Made by a program: the position numbers and the translations under genes | Shown: positions 51,231 to 60,255 of the stretch, piece by piece | Layout of the letters: each line of letters begins with the position of its first letter | Position numbering within the stretch: position 1 is the stretch's first letter | Assembly: GCF_030285625.1 (NCBI RefSeq) | Contig: NZ_CP127294.1 | Location: 6,232,001-6,296,000 of the forward strand | DNA: 64,000 nucleotides | From: Amycolatopsis sp. 2-15 | GTDB lineage: Bacteria; Actinomycetota; Actinomycetes; Mycobacteriales; Pseudonocardiaceae | Direction: 5' to 3' | The notes under the pieces: model-generated | What the model was told of the DNA's origin: nothing | The model's database searches: none | The model's input: the letters and a program-made list of their open reading frames with translations, nothing else

Positions 51231-51780
51231 TGCGAAGCCCTGCCAGGACGACGTCGAGGTAGGGCTCGGCGGTGCGGCCCGTCGCCGGGTCCTTCGGCAG
51301 GGCGCCGACGAGGGTGAGCACCTGCGTCGCCGTCACGTCGGGCCGCACGTGGCCCTCGGCGCGGGCGCGGTCGAGCAACGCGGCGAAGCTCGCCTTCATC
51401 GGAGCGCACGTGGCGGCGACGGGGGAGCCGTCGTCGGCCAGCCCGTCGCCGACGTGCCCGCTCATGCCCGGGTACTCGGTGGCGGCCCGGTCGTAGAGCC
51501 GCAGCCACTCCGGGAGCCGGGTGGCGCCGTCGGGCGCGTCGAGCAGTTCGCGAGCGCGCGCGTCGAGCAGCTCCGCGCTGTCGCGCATGATCGCGGCGAA
51601 CACGTGCTCACGCGACGGGAAATGCCGGTACAGCGTGCCGCGCCCGACTCCCGCCTCCTGCGCGACGATCTCCAGCGGCGCGTCCGTGCCCAGGCGGGCG
51701 AAGACGTCCTTCGCGGCTTCGAGGAGCACGTCGTAGTTCCGGCGCGCATCGGCGCGCTGGCGTTTGGCCGGACTGGTCAC
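51220..51780 (-). CDS. TetR-family regulator
   Basis: A 186-residue TetR protein, GTG at 51780. HTH: LEIVAQEAGVGRGTLYRHF after KRQRADARRNYDVLLEAAKD, with an SbtR-type C-terminal domain. It is divergent from an SDR gene, and the gap holds three related dyads (CGGACAC/GTGTCCG type) that are surely its operators. Its last 11 bases overlap the end of the convergent P450 gene. Confidence 0.9.
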   Translation of the reverse strand: MTSPAKRQRADARRNYDVLLEAAKDVFARLGTDAPLEIVAQEAGVGRGTLYRHFPSREHVFAAIMRDSAELLDARARELLDAPDGATRLPEWLRLYDRAATEYPGMSGHVGDGLADDGSPVAATCAPMKASFAALLDRARAEGHVRPDVTATQVLTLVGALPKDPATGRTAEPYLDVVLAGLRITT

Positions 51781-51794
51781 GTCCCGAGTATATC

Positions 51795-51874
51795 CGGACA
51801 CCGTGTCCGCTATCACCGTGACAACCGGACGTCGTGTCCATATCGTCGGTGGCAGGAAACGGACACGATGTCCG
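51795..51874. promoter_or_regulatory. Three TetR operator copies between TetR and SDR genes
   Basis: Three copies of one dyad: CGGACAC-C-GTGTCCG at 51795-51809, a degenerate CGGAC...GTCCA at 51826-51840, and CGGACA-CGA-TGTCCG at 51860-51874. Spacing of start points is 31 and 34 bases, about three helical turns each, so bound dimers would lie on the same face. They cover the promoters of both divergent genes. Confidence 0.75.
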
Positions 51875-51891
51875 GATGGAGAGGAGATCCC

Positions 51892-52740
51892 ATGGCTCCC
51901 GTGATCGCCGTGGTCACCGGCGCGAGCCGCGGCGCCGGCAAAGGCATCGCCCTGGCGCTGGGCGCGACCGGCGCCACGGTCTATGTCACCGGCCGCAGCG
52001 CGAAACCCGGCGACTCGCCCCACGGCGGCACGGTCGCCGACACCGCGGCCCTGATCGACGAGGCCGGCGGCACCGGCGTGCCCGTGGTCGTGGACCACGC
52101 CGACGATGAGGCCGTCGCCGCCCTGTTCGCCCGCGTCGCACGAGAGCGCGGCCGGCTCGACATCCTCGTGAACAACGCCGCGAAGGTCGCTGAGCCGATG
52201 CGGCCCGGCGGGTTCTGGGCCAACCCGATCGAGGCGGCCGACCTGATCACCGTCGGCCTGCGTTCGCACTTCGTCGCCGCCCACCACGCCGCGCCGCTGC
52301 TGCTGGCCAACGGCCGCGGTCTGATCGTCCACACCGGTCACTACGGCGCCGTCTCCTACCACCAGGGCCCGGCCTACGGCGCGCAGAAAGCGGGCGCGGA
52401 CAAGATGGCGGCGGACCTGGCGAAGGACCTGCGCCCCCACCACGTCGCCGCCGTCTCGATCTGGATGGGCGGCCTGCGCACCGAACGCGCCGAGGCCCAC
52501 CTCGCGACGCTCCGGCCGGCGGCCCGGACCGCCGTTCCGCGCGAGTCCCCGCAGTTCACCGGCCGCGTGATCGCCGCGCTCTACGCGTCGCCCCACCTGA
52601 TGGCCTACTCGGGCCGCACGCTCATCGGCGCGGAGCTCGGCGCGCGGCTCGGGGTCACCGACGTGGACGGCACCGCCCCGGTCAGCCGCCGCGACGAGCT
52701 GGGCGCGCCTCCCGAGCCGCACCCGTCGCTGCTCGGCTGA
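51892..52740 (+). CDS. Short-chain dehydrogenase/reductase
   Basis: A 282-residue SDR. The ATG at 51892 follows GAGAGGAG. The nucleotide loop is TGASRGAGKGIA and the NNAAK motif follows at about residue 95. In the active site the usual Ser-Tyr-xxx-Lys reads YGAVSYHQGPAYGAQKAGAD, with YGAQK supplying Tyr and Lys. It resembles the DHRS1-like branch of SDRs. Expression is probably controlled by the divergent TetR gene through the three dyads. Substrate unknown. Confidence 0.88.
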   Translation: MAPVIAVVTGASRGAGKGIALALGATGATVYVTGRSAKPGDSPHGGTVADTAALIDEAGGTGVPVVVDHADDEAVAALFARVARERGRLDILVNNAAKVAEPMRPGGFWANPIEAADLITVGLRSHFVAAHHAAPLLLANGRGLIVHTGHYGAVSYHQGPAYGAQKAGADKMAADLAKDLRPHHVAAVSIWMGGLRTERAEAHLATLRPAARTAVPRESPQFTGRVIAALYASPHLMAYSGRTLIGAELGARLGVTDVDGTAPVSRRDELGAPPEPHPSLLG

Positions 52741-52846
52741 CCCGGCCCGAAGAAACTTTCGCCACGCTCGCCGCGCCGTGTCGAGTTACGGTCGGGCTGT
52801 TCGTCATCCTCTTCGGACGAGCTGGACCAGATGAGGCGGAGGACAC

Positions 52847-53233
52847 GTGCAGTACATGCTGCTGATCTACAACTGTGTACGCCCCGAACCGGGCGATCCC
52901 GGGTTCGAAGAGGCGGTGGCGCGGGTGAACGCGTTCGCCGACGAGTGCCGGCGCCGCGGCGTGTGGGTGGAGGGCAAGCCGCTGCAGCCGGAGTCGACGG
53001 CGACGACCGTGAGCGTGCGCGACGGGCGCACGTTGATCACCGACGGCCCGTTCGCGGAGACCCACGAGCACCTCGGCGGGTTCTACCTGTTCGACTGCCG
53101 CAACCTCGACGAAGCCCTCGAGCTCGCCGCGCTGTGCCCGATGGCGGAGGAAGGGTCGATCGAAGTACGACCGGTCGTCGGGATCCCGGGTGTGAGCCAC
53201 GCGCCGGTCGACGCGGCGGCCCCTGCTGAGTGA
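52847..53233 (+). CDS. YCII-related DGPF-domain protein
   Basis: A 128-residue protein of the DGPF/YCII-like family, GTG at 52847. It has the family opening QYMLLIYN and the signature [24 protein letters not shown] proteins are the regular partners of ECF42 sigma factors, and the next gene is exactly such a factor, 16 bases downstream. Their biochemical role is unclear; they may be small enzymes or ligand-binding regulators of the sigma factor. Confidence 0.88.
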   Translation: MQYMLLIYNCVRPEPGDPGFEEAVARVNAFADECRRRGVWVEGKPLQPESTATTVSVRDGRTLITDGPFAETHEHLGGFYLFDCRNLDEALELAALCPMAEEGSIEVRPVVGIPGVSHAPVDAAAPAE

Positions 53234-53249
53234 GCCGGCCGCCGCCGCA

Positions 53250-54476
53250 GTGGAGCGGGTATACCGCGCGGACCGCGCGCGGATGCTCGCCGCGCTGATC
53301 CGCGTGCTCGGCGACTTCGAGCTCGCGGAGGACGCGTTGCAGGAGGCGTGCGCACTCGCCCTGCGCAAGTGGGCTGCCGTGCCCGACGACCCGGTCGCGT
53401 GGCTGCTCACGGCGGCGCGCAACAACGCGATCGACCGCCTGCGCCGCGCCCGCCTGGGCCGGGAGAAGCTCGCGGTGATCGGGGTCGAGCCGGAGGAGGT
53501 GCCGATGTCCGACTTCTCCGATCGGCGCCTGCTCGAGGTGGGCGACGAACGGCTGAGCCTGATCTTCACCTGCTGCCACCCGGCGCTCGCCGAGCCGGCG
53601 CGCGTCGTGCTGACGCTGCAGGCCGTGGTCGGACTGACGGCCGGGCAGATCGCACGGACCTTCCTCATCGGCGAAGCCACGCTGGCGCAGCGGCTGGTCC
53701 GGGCCAAACGCAAGATCCGCGACGCCGGCATCACGCTCGAAGTTCCGCCTGATCATCTGCTGCCCGAACGGCTCGCCGGTGTGCTCGCTGTGGTGTACCT
53801 GATTTTCACCCAGGGCTACACCGCCGCGGCCGGCTCGCCCGAGCACACCGCGCTGCGTCAGGAGGCGATCCGGCTCGCCAAGCTCGTGGCCACGCTGATG
53901 CCGGACGAACCGGAGGCACTCGGCCTCGTCGCCGTGCTGCTGCTGCACGATTCGCGCGCGGCGGCGCGGCACGACAACGAAGGTGACGTGGTGCTGCTGG
54001 AAGACCAGAACCGGACGCGGTGGGACCGCGGCGAGATCGCGGAAGCCCTCGGGCTGCTGGACCGCGCGCTGCGTCACGGCGAGCCCGGGCCGTACCAGGT
54101 GCAGGCTGCGATCGCCGCGCTGCACGCGCAGGCGCCGTCGGCCGAACTCACCGACTGGGCGGGCATCGCGGGCCTCTACACACGGCTGCTGGAGCTCACG
54201 CCTTCGCCCGTCGTGGCACTGAACCAAGCCGTGGCGGTCGCCATGGCGCAGGGCCCGGCCGACGGGCTCGCGCTGATCGACCGCATCGACGGTCTCGAGC
54301 AGTACCACCTGATGCACGCCGCGCGCGCCGACCTCCTGCGCCGCCTCGACCGGCGCGCCGAAGCGGCCACCGCCTACCGGCGCGCCCACGAGCTCGCCCA
54401 CACGCCGGCGGACCGGCGGTTCCTCGCCCGCCGCCTGCTCGACCTCGACTCACACACTCCTGGGGAGACACCGTGA
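53250..54476 (+). CDS. ECF42-type RNA polymerase sigma factor
   Basis: A sigma factor of about 408 residues. Region 2 ([20 protein letters not shown]) and region 4 ([20 protein letters not shown]) are followed by the long C-terminal TPR-like extension of group ECF42 ([20 protein letters not shown], then [20 protein letters not shown]), which replaces an anti-sigma factor. The GTG at 53250 has no good ribosome site; in-frame CTG codons just upstream overlap the preceding stop, so translation may be coupled and start a few codons earlier. Its stop overlaps the next gene by four bases. Confidence 0.9.
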   Translation: MERVYRADRARMLAALIRVLGDFELAEDALQEACALALRKWAAVPDDPVAWLLTAARNNAIDRLRRARLGREKLAVIGVEPEEVPMSDFSDRRLLEVGDERLSLIFTCCHPALAEPARVVLTLQAVVGLTAGQIARTFLIGEATLAQRLVRAKRKIRDAGITLEVPPDHLLPERLAGVLAVVYLIFTQGYTAAAGSPEHTALRQEAIRLAKLVATLMPDEPEALGLVAVLLLHDSRAAARHDNEGDVVLLEDQNRTRWDRGEIAEALGLLDRALRHGEPGPYQVQAAIAALHAQAPSAELTDWAGIAGLYTRLLELTPSPVVALNQAVAVAMAQGPADGLALIDRIDGLEQYHLMHAARADLLRRLDRRAEAATAYRRAHELAHTPADRRFLARRLLDLDSHTPGETP

Positions 54477-55342
54477 GACTGTCTATTCTGGAGCGCGGCC
54501 ACCGCCGTCGCGCGAAGCTGTTCCTCTCGGCCACGTCCGCGATGTCCCGAGTGGACAGTCCCGACATCGTGCGGACGCTGCTGTACCGGCCGGAGTTCAT
54601 GACCCGCGCGCTGCTGGACCTCACGGCGCCGGCCATGCGCGGCCCGTCGTTCTGGACGGCCGGCGAACGCGAGTACCTGGCGATGGGCACGGCCAAGCTG
54701 CACGAGTGCCCGTTCTGCATCGTCACCCACGCGGAGCTCACGCGCATCGCCGGCGAGGGTGCCCTGGACCCGGACGAACCGGCGTCCGCCCGCCCGGAAC
54801 TGCGGGCGGTCCGCGCCTTCCTCGACACCGTTTCGCGGCCGGGCGGCGAGCCCGACGCGTCGCTGGTCGCCGATGTGCCCGCGCCGGCCGTGCTGGAGGC
54901 GCTGCGCGTGAACCTGGTGTGGGACGTGGTCAACCGCCTGGCCAACGCGTTCGGCTTCGAGCTGCGCGACGGCCAGCTGGAGAGCGGCACCCGGTCGCTG
55001 CACCGCTTCGGGTACCGCTTCCCCGGCTTCCTGCTCTCCGGCGGCACGAAGACCGACCACGGCGACGTCGTCGAAGACCTCCGCCACGTGGTGGTCGAAG
55101 CGCGCGGCGGCACCGACCGGGCCCTGCGCGCGGCGCTCGTCGCGGGCGATTCGGTGGCCGAACCGTGGCAGACCTACGCCGACACCGTCCGCACGGCGTC
55201 CTACCGGGTGACCGATGCGGACGTCGCCGCGCTGCTGGCCGCGGGCCACACCGAGGAAGAGGTCTTCGAGGTCACGGTCGCGGCCGCGGTCGGCGCGGCA
55301 CTGGCCGCGTTCGACCGCGGCCGGAAGGCGCTCGGGGATTGA
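54473..55342 (+). CDS. Carboxymuconolactone decarboxylase/AhpD-like protein
   Basis: A 289-residue protein of the carboxymuconolactone decarboxylase superfamily. The GTG at 54473 overlaps the ECF42 stop (GTGA) and follows GGGGAG. The first CMD repeat has the redox motif [12 protein letters not shown] (CxxC plus His), as in AhpD-type peroxidase proteins; the second repeat (about residues 170-285) lacks cysteines. It completes the DGPF-sigma-CMD operon and is probably part of an oxidative or chemical stress response controlled by the sigma factor. Confidence 0.82.
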   Translation: MRLSILERGHRRRAKLFLSATSAMSRVDSPDIVRTLLYRPEFMTRALLDLTAPAMRGPSFWTAGEREYLAMGTAKLHECPFCIVTHAELTRIAGEGALDPDEPASARPELRAVRAFLDTVSRPGGEPDASLVADVPAPAVLEALRVNLVWDVVNRLANAFGFELRDGQLESGTRSLHRFGYRFPGFLLSGGTKTDHGDVVEDLRHVVVEARGGTDRALRAALVAGDSVAEPWQTYADTVRTASYRVTDADVAALLAAGHTEEEVFEVTVAAAVGAALAAFDRGRKALGD

Positions 55343-55454
55343 CCCGGCGCGGGCCGGTGCACCGCCTACTCGATCTGCTGGCCAAGCGGGTTGCCGAACG
55401 GCTCGGCCAGCTCTTCGACCCGGCTCGAAATGCGCCAGAATCCCCGAGAGCGAG

Positions 55455-55489
55455 CCGGTGGGTGTGTCCACAGCGGACACACCCACCGG
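55455..55489. terminator. Bidirectional terminator-like hairpin
   Basis: A perfect 15-bp stem CCGGTGGGTGTGTCC/GGACACACCCACCGG with a 5-base loop (ACAGC) lies between the CMD gene and the convergent TIGR03086 gene. It is one of the strongest hairpins in the window. The remaining gap (55343-55454) shows no gene. Confidence 0.82.
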
Positions 55490-55495
55490 CGGGCG

Positions 55496-56083
55496 TCACG
55501 CGGCGACCGGCTCCCAGGCCGCCCGGCCGAGGAAAGCCAGCATCCGCGTCTGGTCGTCGGAGCCGGGCGGCGGGGTGAGTTCCGGGCCGAAGAAGCCGGG
55601 GGCGCGCACGGCGTGCGCGCGGGCCCAGTCGAAGGCGGCTGTGACCGTGCCGGGGTCGAGGCGCACGTCGGCGCCCAGCGTGTGGCCGATGTCCCACGCG
55701 TGGGCCACCAGATCGGTGGTCAGCAGGCTCACCACCGCGGCGACCGGCACTTCGCCGAGGCCTGGGATCGTGGTGTTCCGCGTCAGCGCCTCGGGGGTCA
55801 GCGCCGCGAGGCAGGCAGCACGGGCTTTCCGCCAGGTCGTGAGCGGGTCGTCGCCCGCGATCGGCGCGGGGTGGGGCGAACCCGGTGCGCCGGAGCGGTC
55901 GGCGTAGTCCTCGCCGGTGGCCCAGGCGCGCAGCTGGTGCTGGCCCCAGACCGCGTGGCCCGCGAGGTCGCGCACCGACCACTCGGGGCACGTCGAGCGC
56001 GTTTCCCAGCGCTCGGCCGGCACCACGGCGAGCATCGCGTCGAACTCGTCCTGCGCCTGCCGGTACAACGCCAAAGTGTCCAT
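55496..56083 (-). CDS. TIGR03086-family (mycothiol-dependent/DinB-like) protein
   Basis: A 195-residue protein of the TIGR03086 family, within the DinB/maleylpyruvate isomerase superfamily. The N-terminal CPEWSVRDLAGHAVWGQHQL contains the helical bundle's first metal-binding His, and LLTTDLVAHAWDIGHTLGAD the second pair. In actinomycetes such proteins are thought to use mycothiol with a bound metal for isomerisation or transfer reactions. The substrate is unknown. Confidence 0.85.
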   Translation of the reverse strand: MDTLALYRQAQDEFDAMLAVVPAERWETRSTCPEWSVRDLAGHAVWGQHQLRAWATGEDYADRSGAPGSPHPAPIAGDDPLTTWRKARAACLAALTPEALTRNTTIPGLGEVPVAAVVSLLTTDLVAHAWDIGHTLGADVRLDPGTVTAAFDWARAHAVRAPGFFGPELTPPPGSDDQTRMLAFLGRAAWEPVAA

Positions 56084-56150
56084 CGTCCGTCCTTTCCACG
56101 AGGTCCTTGCACCCCGAGGACGAACGAGCGTGGCCCGGCTCGACAGTGGC

Positions 56151-57251
56151 CTAGGGACTGGCGGCGAGGAACACGAACGCCGCGAACAGCACGAGGTGGA
56201 CGCCGCCCTGCAGCCGCGTCGCGCGGCCCGGCACCACGGTGAGGCCGCCGACCACGACGGTGATCACCAGCAGCACGATCTGCGTGGGGTCCAGGCCCAG
56301 CAGCAACGGCCCGCTGAGCCAGATCGACGCGAGCGCGATCGCCGGGATCGTGAGCCCGATGCTGGCCATCGCCGAACCCAGCGCGAGGTTCAGGCTCACC
56401 TGCATGCGATCGCGCCGCGCCGCGTTGGTGGCGGCGAGCGTCTCGGGCAGGAGCACGAGCAGCGCGATCACCACGCCGACGAACGACTGCGGGAACCCCA
56501 GCGCCGCCACGCCGGCCTCGATTGCCGGTGACTCCACTTTGGCCAGCCCGACCACCGCCACGAGCGCCACCAGCAGCAAGCCGAGACTGAACAGCGCGGT
56601 GCGGGTGGTCGTCGGCTTGGCGTGGGAATCCTCTTCGACCACGGCGCCCTTGTCGTCGATCGGCAGGAAGAAGTCACGGTGGCGCACGGTCTGCGTGACC
56701 ACGAAAAGCCCGTAGAGGATCAGCGACGCGAGGGCGGCGAACCCCAGCTGCCCGGGGGAGAACTCGGGGCCGCTGCGGGAAGTCGTGAACGTGGGCAGGA
56801 CGAGGCTCAGGGTGGCGAGCGTCGCGACGGTGGCCAGCGCGGAGCCGGTGCCCTCGGCGTTGAACACCGTCGTCTTGCGCCGCCACGCGCCGACCAGCAG
56901 TGACAGGCCGAGGATGCCGTTGCACGTGATCATCACGGCCGCGAACACCGTGTCGCGTGCGAGTGAAGCCGTTTTCGGGCCACCGGAGATCATGAGCGTG
57001 ACGATGAGCGCCACCTCGATCACCGTGACGGCCACCGCCAGCACGAGTGACCCGAACGGCTCGCCGACGCGGTGCGCCACCACCTCCGCGTGGTGCACCG
57101 CCGCGAGCACCGCGGCCGCCAGCACCACCGCGACGATGATCACCGGCACCGTCCCGAGCACCCGCCCCCATGTCGCCGCCAGCACGACCACCGCGACCGC
57201 CGGGGCGATCGTCGTCCAGCGCAACCAGGGAGAACTCGTCCGGGAAGCCAT
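56151..57251 (-). CDS. chaA: Ca2+/H+ (cation/proton) antiporter
   Basis: A 366-residue CaCA-family exchanger with eleven predicted helices in two inverted repeats. The conserved GxxAEVALxV motif appears as VTVIEVALIVTLMISG in the first repeat and as VVIALLVLLPETLAATNAAR in the second, each with the ion-binding Glu. It is a ChaA-type Ca2+ or Na+/H+ antiporter of the cytoplasmic membrane. The ATG at 57251 is chosen by length. It ends 67 bases upstream, in the chromosomal direction, of the TIGR03086 gene. Confidence 0.87.
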   Translation of the reverse strand: MASRTSSPWLRWTTIAPAVAVVVLAATWGRVLGTVPVIIVAVVLAAAVLAAVHHAEVVAHRVGEPFGSLVLAVAVTVIEVALIVTLMISGGPKTASLARDTVFAAVMITCNGILGLSLLVGAWRRKTTVFNAEGTGSALATVATLATLSLVLPTFTTSRSGPEFSPGQLGFAALASLILYGLFVVTQTVRHRDFFLPIDDKGAVVEEDSHAKPTTTRTALFSLGLLLVALVAVVGLAKVESPAIEAGVAALGFPQSFVGVVIALLVLLPETLAATNAARRDRMQVSLNLALGSAMASIGLTIPAIALASIWLSGPLLLGLDPTQIVLLVITVVVGGLTVVPGRATRLQGGVHLVLFAAFVFLAASP

Positions 57252-57379
57252 GGAAGGCAGCTTCGCAGATCACCCCGCGAATCGCCCCTGCAGCGCGCCA
57301 CGCCGGGTGACGGCGAACCGGGTGAAAGCGCGATCCAGAGGGCGGCGCGATCGGGGCGACGGCGAGATCGAGGGTGACT

Positions 57380-57613
57380 AGGCGGTTCGTGCGGCGCGGC
57401 GAGATCCGAGCGGTGGAGATCGCGTTCGCCGGTGACGCCTTCCGGGGTGAGCGCTTCGCCGCACTCCGCGCAGCACACTTCCGGCCGCAGCACGGCACCG
57501 CAGCTGTGGTGGAACGTCATGATGTTCTCGGGGTCGGTGCGCGCGTGCCAGGAACCCCAGTCACGGATCGTGTGCAGGAGCCCGAGTACACGATTCCGTG
57601 CCTCGCCTACGAA
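57380..57613 (-). pseudogene. C-terminal remnant of an HxlR-type regulator
   Basis: The minus strand reads RVLGLLHTIRDWGSWHA, then FHHSCGAVLRPEVCCAECGE, the C-terminal end of an actinobacterial HxlR-like winged-helix regulator, where a CG...C..CGE cysteine pattern follows the last helix. The DNA-binding N-terminus is missing (sequence beyond 57613 belongs to another remnant on the plus strand), and after about 57400 coding character fades. Non-functional. Confidence 0.5.
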
Positions 57614-57659
57614 GAGGGCGAGGACAAGGACATCGACTACGTGGTGCGCACCATCCGGG

Positions 57660-57930
57660 ATCCAGTCTGGCGGGCGGATCGCGGCGTACCTGGCGGAGTC
57701 GCCGATGCACGGGATGCTCAGCTACTACAATGGGGTACCCGGGTCCGCCCTGCGGCGCACCCGCGCCGGAGGACACCTCGGAGTTCGTCTACCGGGTGCC
57801 CACCCTGATCGTGTGGGGGCTGGAGGACCCGTACTTCTCGCTCAAGCACCTCTCCAGCCTGTAGGACTGGTTCGCGCAGTCGTACCGGTTCGTCTCCGTG
57901 CTTCGGGGAGGGCGGCCGGTTTCACCCGGC
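57660..57930 (+). pseudogene. Decayed alpha/beta hydrolase (epoxide-hydrolase-like)
   Basis: Pieces of an alpha/beta hydrolase C-terminus occur in three frames: IAAYLAESPMHGMLSYYNG (about 57680-57735), then VYRVPTLIVWGLEDPYFSLK in another frame (57788-57850), a TAG stop at 57862-57864, and DWFAQSYRFVSV after it. VPTLIVWGxxDP is the strand carrying the family's acid. At least one frameshift and one stop mark it as a pseudogene. The whole gap 57252-58008 otherwise has no intact gene. Confidence 0.5.
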
Positions 57931-58008
57931 GCGGAACGGGCAACCCCGGGCGCAGGAAGGGTGGACCGGAGGCGGTTCGCCACGACGCGACCGAGCGGGG
58001 GACACCGC

Positions 58009-58971
58009 ATGCGCATCGGCTACACGTTGATGACCGAGCAGGCCGGGCCGAAGGAGCTGGTCGCCCACGCGGCCGGGGCGGAGCGGGCGGGCTTCGACTT
58101 CGAGGTCTGCAGCGACCACTACTCGCCCTGGCTCGCGGAGCAGGGGCACGCGCCGTACGCCTGGAGCGTGCTCGGCGCCGTGAGCCAGGTGACCGAACGG
58201 GTGGATCTGATGACGTTCGTGACCTGCCCGACGATGCGGTACCACCCGGCCGTCGTCGCGCAGAAGGCCGCGACGATCCAGCTGCTGTCCGACGATCGGT
58301 TCACCCTCGGCCTCGGCGCGGGGGAGAACCTCAACGAGCACGTCGCCGGGCAGGGCTGGCCGCCGGTGAACGTGCGCCACGACATGCTCGCCGAGGCCGT
58401 GCAGATCATCGGCGGTCTGTTCGACGGCGGGTCGTTCAACTACGAGGGCAAGCACTTCCGGGTGGACTCCGCGAAGCTGTGGGACCTCTCGCCGACGCGC
58501 GTGCCGATCGGGATCGCCGTGTCCGGCAAGCAGTCCGTGCACCGGTTCGCGGCGCAGGCGGACGTGATGATCGCGGTCGAGCCCGACCCGGCGCTGTGCG
58601 GCGAGTGGGACGCCACCCGCCTCGGCCCGCCGACGCGCAAGGTCGCCCAGCTGCCCGTGTGCTGGGATCCGGATCGCGACGTGGCCGTCCGGCGGGCGCA
58701 CGACCAGTTCCGCTGGTTCAGCGGTGGGTGGAAGGTCAACTCGGAGCTGCCGGGGCCGGCCGGGTTCGCCGGCGCGACGCAGTTCGTGCGCCAGGACGAC
58801 GTGGCCGCGGGGATTCCGTGTGGTCCGGAGGTCGGGCCGATTCGGGAAGCGGTGCGGCAGTTCGCGGACTCGGGGTTCACGGATCTGGCGTTGATCCAGA
58901 TCGGTGGCGACCGGCAGGAGGAGTTCCTGGCTTTCGCGGAGAAGGAGCTGTTGCCGGCTCTGCGGGAGTAG
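58009..58971 (+). CDS. LLM-class F420-dependent oxidoreductase (G6PDH family)
   Basis: A 320-residue luciferase-like TIM-barrel enzyme of the F420-dependent glucose-6-phosphate dehydrogenase family (TIGR03557 type). The ATG at 58009 gives the conserved start MRIGYTLMTEQAGPKELV, followed by EVCSDHYSPWLAEQGHAPYA, TCPTMRYHPAVVAQKAAT and LGLGAGENLNEH, the F420-binding surface. Members transfer hydride to or from coenzyme F420; the true substrate is often not glucose-6-phosphate. It indicates an F420-producing actinomycete. Confidence 0.9.
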   Translation: MRIGYTLMTEQAGPKELVAHAAGAERAGFDFEVCSDHYSPWLAEQGHAPYAWSVLGAVSQVTERVDLMTFVTCPTMRYHPAVVAQKAATIQLLSDDRFTLGLGAGENLNEHVAGQGWPPVNVRHDMLAEAVQIIGGLFDGGSFNYEGKHFRVDSAKLWDLSPTRVPIGIAVSGKQSVHRFAAQADVMIAVEPDPALCGEWDATRLGPPTRKVAQLPVCWDPDRDVAVRRAHDQFRWFSGGWKVNSELPGPAGFAGATQFVRQDDVAAGIPCGPEVGPIREAVRQFADSGFTDLALIQIGGDRQEEFLAFAEKELLPALRE

Positions 58972-59026
58972 CCGCCGGTGAAAAGCCGGCAGATTTCCCG
59001 GTGGCCGCACGGGGTATCCGGCCGGC

Positions 59027-60148
59027 ATGAGCTGTAGCCGTGGAAAAGTGGAGATCTCGACCAGGGTCCGCCTCGACGGACCCGAGGACCTGGCGAAGGA
59101 GTACACGCCCGGGGTCGCCGAGGTGGCCGAGCGGGTGGCCGACGACCCGTCCGCGTTGATGCGCGAGACCGTGAAGGCCAACTCGGTCGCAATCGTGTCC
59201 GACGGTTCGGCGCTGCTCGGCCTCGGCGACCGCGGCCCGGCCGCCGCGCTGCCCGTGATGGAGGGCAAGGCGGCGCTGCTGAAGCGGTTCGCCGACGTCG
59301 ACGCGTGGCCGATCTGCCCGGTCAGCCGGGACCCGGACGACCTGGTGCGCACCGTGAAGGACCTCGCGACCTCGTTCGGGGCGATCAACCTCGAGGACAT
59401 CGCCGCGCCGAGGTGTTTCACCGTCGAGCGCCGCCTGCACGACGAGCTCGACATCCCCGTCTTCCACGACGACCAGCACGGCACCGCGGTCGTCGTGCTC
59501 GCCGCGCTGCACAACGCGATGAAGCTGACCGACCGCGAGCCCGCCGGCACGTCCGTGGTGATCTCCGGCGCGGGCGCGGCGGGCAGCGCCACGGCCCGGC
59601 TGCTGCGCGAGGCCGGCTACGAGCGCATCGCCGTCTGCGACAGCCAAGGCGTGCTGCACCCCGGCCGCGACCTCGTCGGCGAGAAGCGCTGGCTCGCCGA
59701 GAACACCAACCGCGACAGCGCCGTCGAGGGCAGCCTGCGCGACGCGCTCTCCGGCGCCGACGTCTTCATCGGCGTCAGCGCCGGCGGCCTGCTCGGCGAA
59801 GACGACATCGCCGCGATGGCCGAGCGCGCGATCGTGTTCGCGCTGGCCAACCCGGACCCCGAGATCGACCCGGACCTCGCGGGCAAACACGCGGAGATCG
59901 TGGCGACCGGCCGCAGCGACCACCCGAACCAGATCAACAACGTGCTGGTGTTCCCGGGCGTCTTCCGCGGCCTGCTGGACTCCGGCGCGCCCCGCGTCAC
60001 CAGCCGCATGCTCCTCGCCGCGGCCCGCGCTCTCGCCGACGTCGTCGCCGACGACCTCACCCCGCAGCGCATCGTGCCCACGGTCTTCGACGACGGCGTG
60101 GTGGACGCCGTCGCGGGCGCGGTGGCGGGGGCGGCGAAGGAGGATTGA
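59027..60148 (+). CDS. Malic enzyme (short, single-domain type)
   Basis: A 373-residue malate dehydrogenase (oxaloacetate-decarboxylating), which converts malate to pyruvate and CO2 with NAD(P)+. It has the N-terminal DLAKEYTPGVAEVAE with catalytic Tyr26, the acidic metal site INLEDIAAPRCF and VFHDDQHGTAVVVLAAL, and the Rossmann loop ISGAGAAGSATA. The phosphotransacetylase-like C-terminal domain of MaeB enzymes is absent, so this is the short bacterial type. The ATG at 59027 has a poor ribosome site. It supplies pyruvate and reducing power, and a ThDP pyruvate oxidase-like gene lies 1.2 kb downstream on the other strand. Confidence 0.88.
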   Translation: MSCSRGKVEISTRVRLDGPEDLAKEYTPGVAEVAERVADDPSALMRETVKANSVAIVSDGSALLGLGDRGPAAALPVMEGKAALLKRFADVDAWPICPVSRDPDDLVRTVKDLATSFGAINLEDIAAPRCFTVERRLHDELDIPVFHDDQHGTAVVVLAALHNAMKLTDREPAGTSVVISGAGAAGSATARLLREAGYERIAVCDSQGVLHPGRDLVGEKRWLAENTNRDSAVEGSLRDALSGADVFIGVSAGGLLGEDDIAAMAERAIVFALANPDPEIDPDLAGKHAEIVATGRSDHPNQINNVLVFPGVFRGLLDSGAPRVTSRMLLAAARALADVVADDLTPQRIVPTVFDDGVVDAVAGAVAGAAKED

Positions 60149-60155
60149 GACGCAG

Positions 60156-60195
60156 CGAAGGGCCGGCCGGAACGACGTGTCCGGCCGGCCCTTCG
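60156..60195. terminator. Strong hairpin terminator after malic enzyme
   Basis: A perfect 16-bp stem beginning CGAAGGGCCGGCCGG closes an 8-base loop (ACGACGTG), starting eight bases after the malic enzyme stop. It can also serve the convergent baeRF gene. Confidence 0.8.
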
Positions 60196-60255
60196 TCCTG
60201 CCTGGTGTCCGGGCGGCGCGGGCACACCCCGCCGCGTGCCCGCACCGCCCGGGGG

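Noticed and set aside
49234..52740. A secondary-metabolite cluster around the P450 and SDR genes
   Set aside because: No polyketide, peptide or terpene synthase is nearby, and the P450 and SDR are under different TetR regulators.
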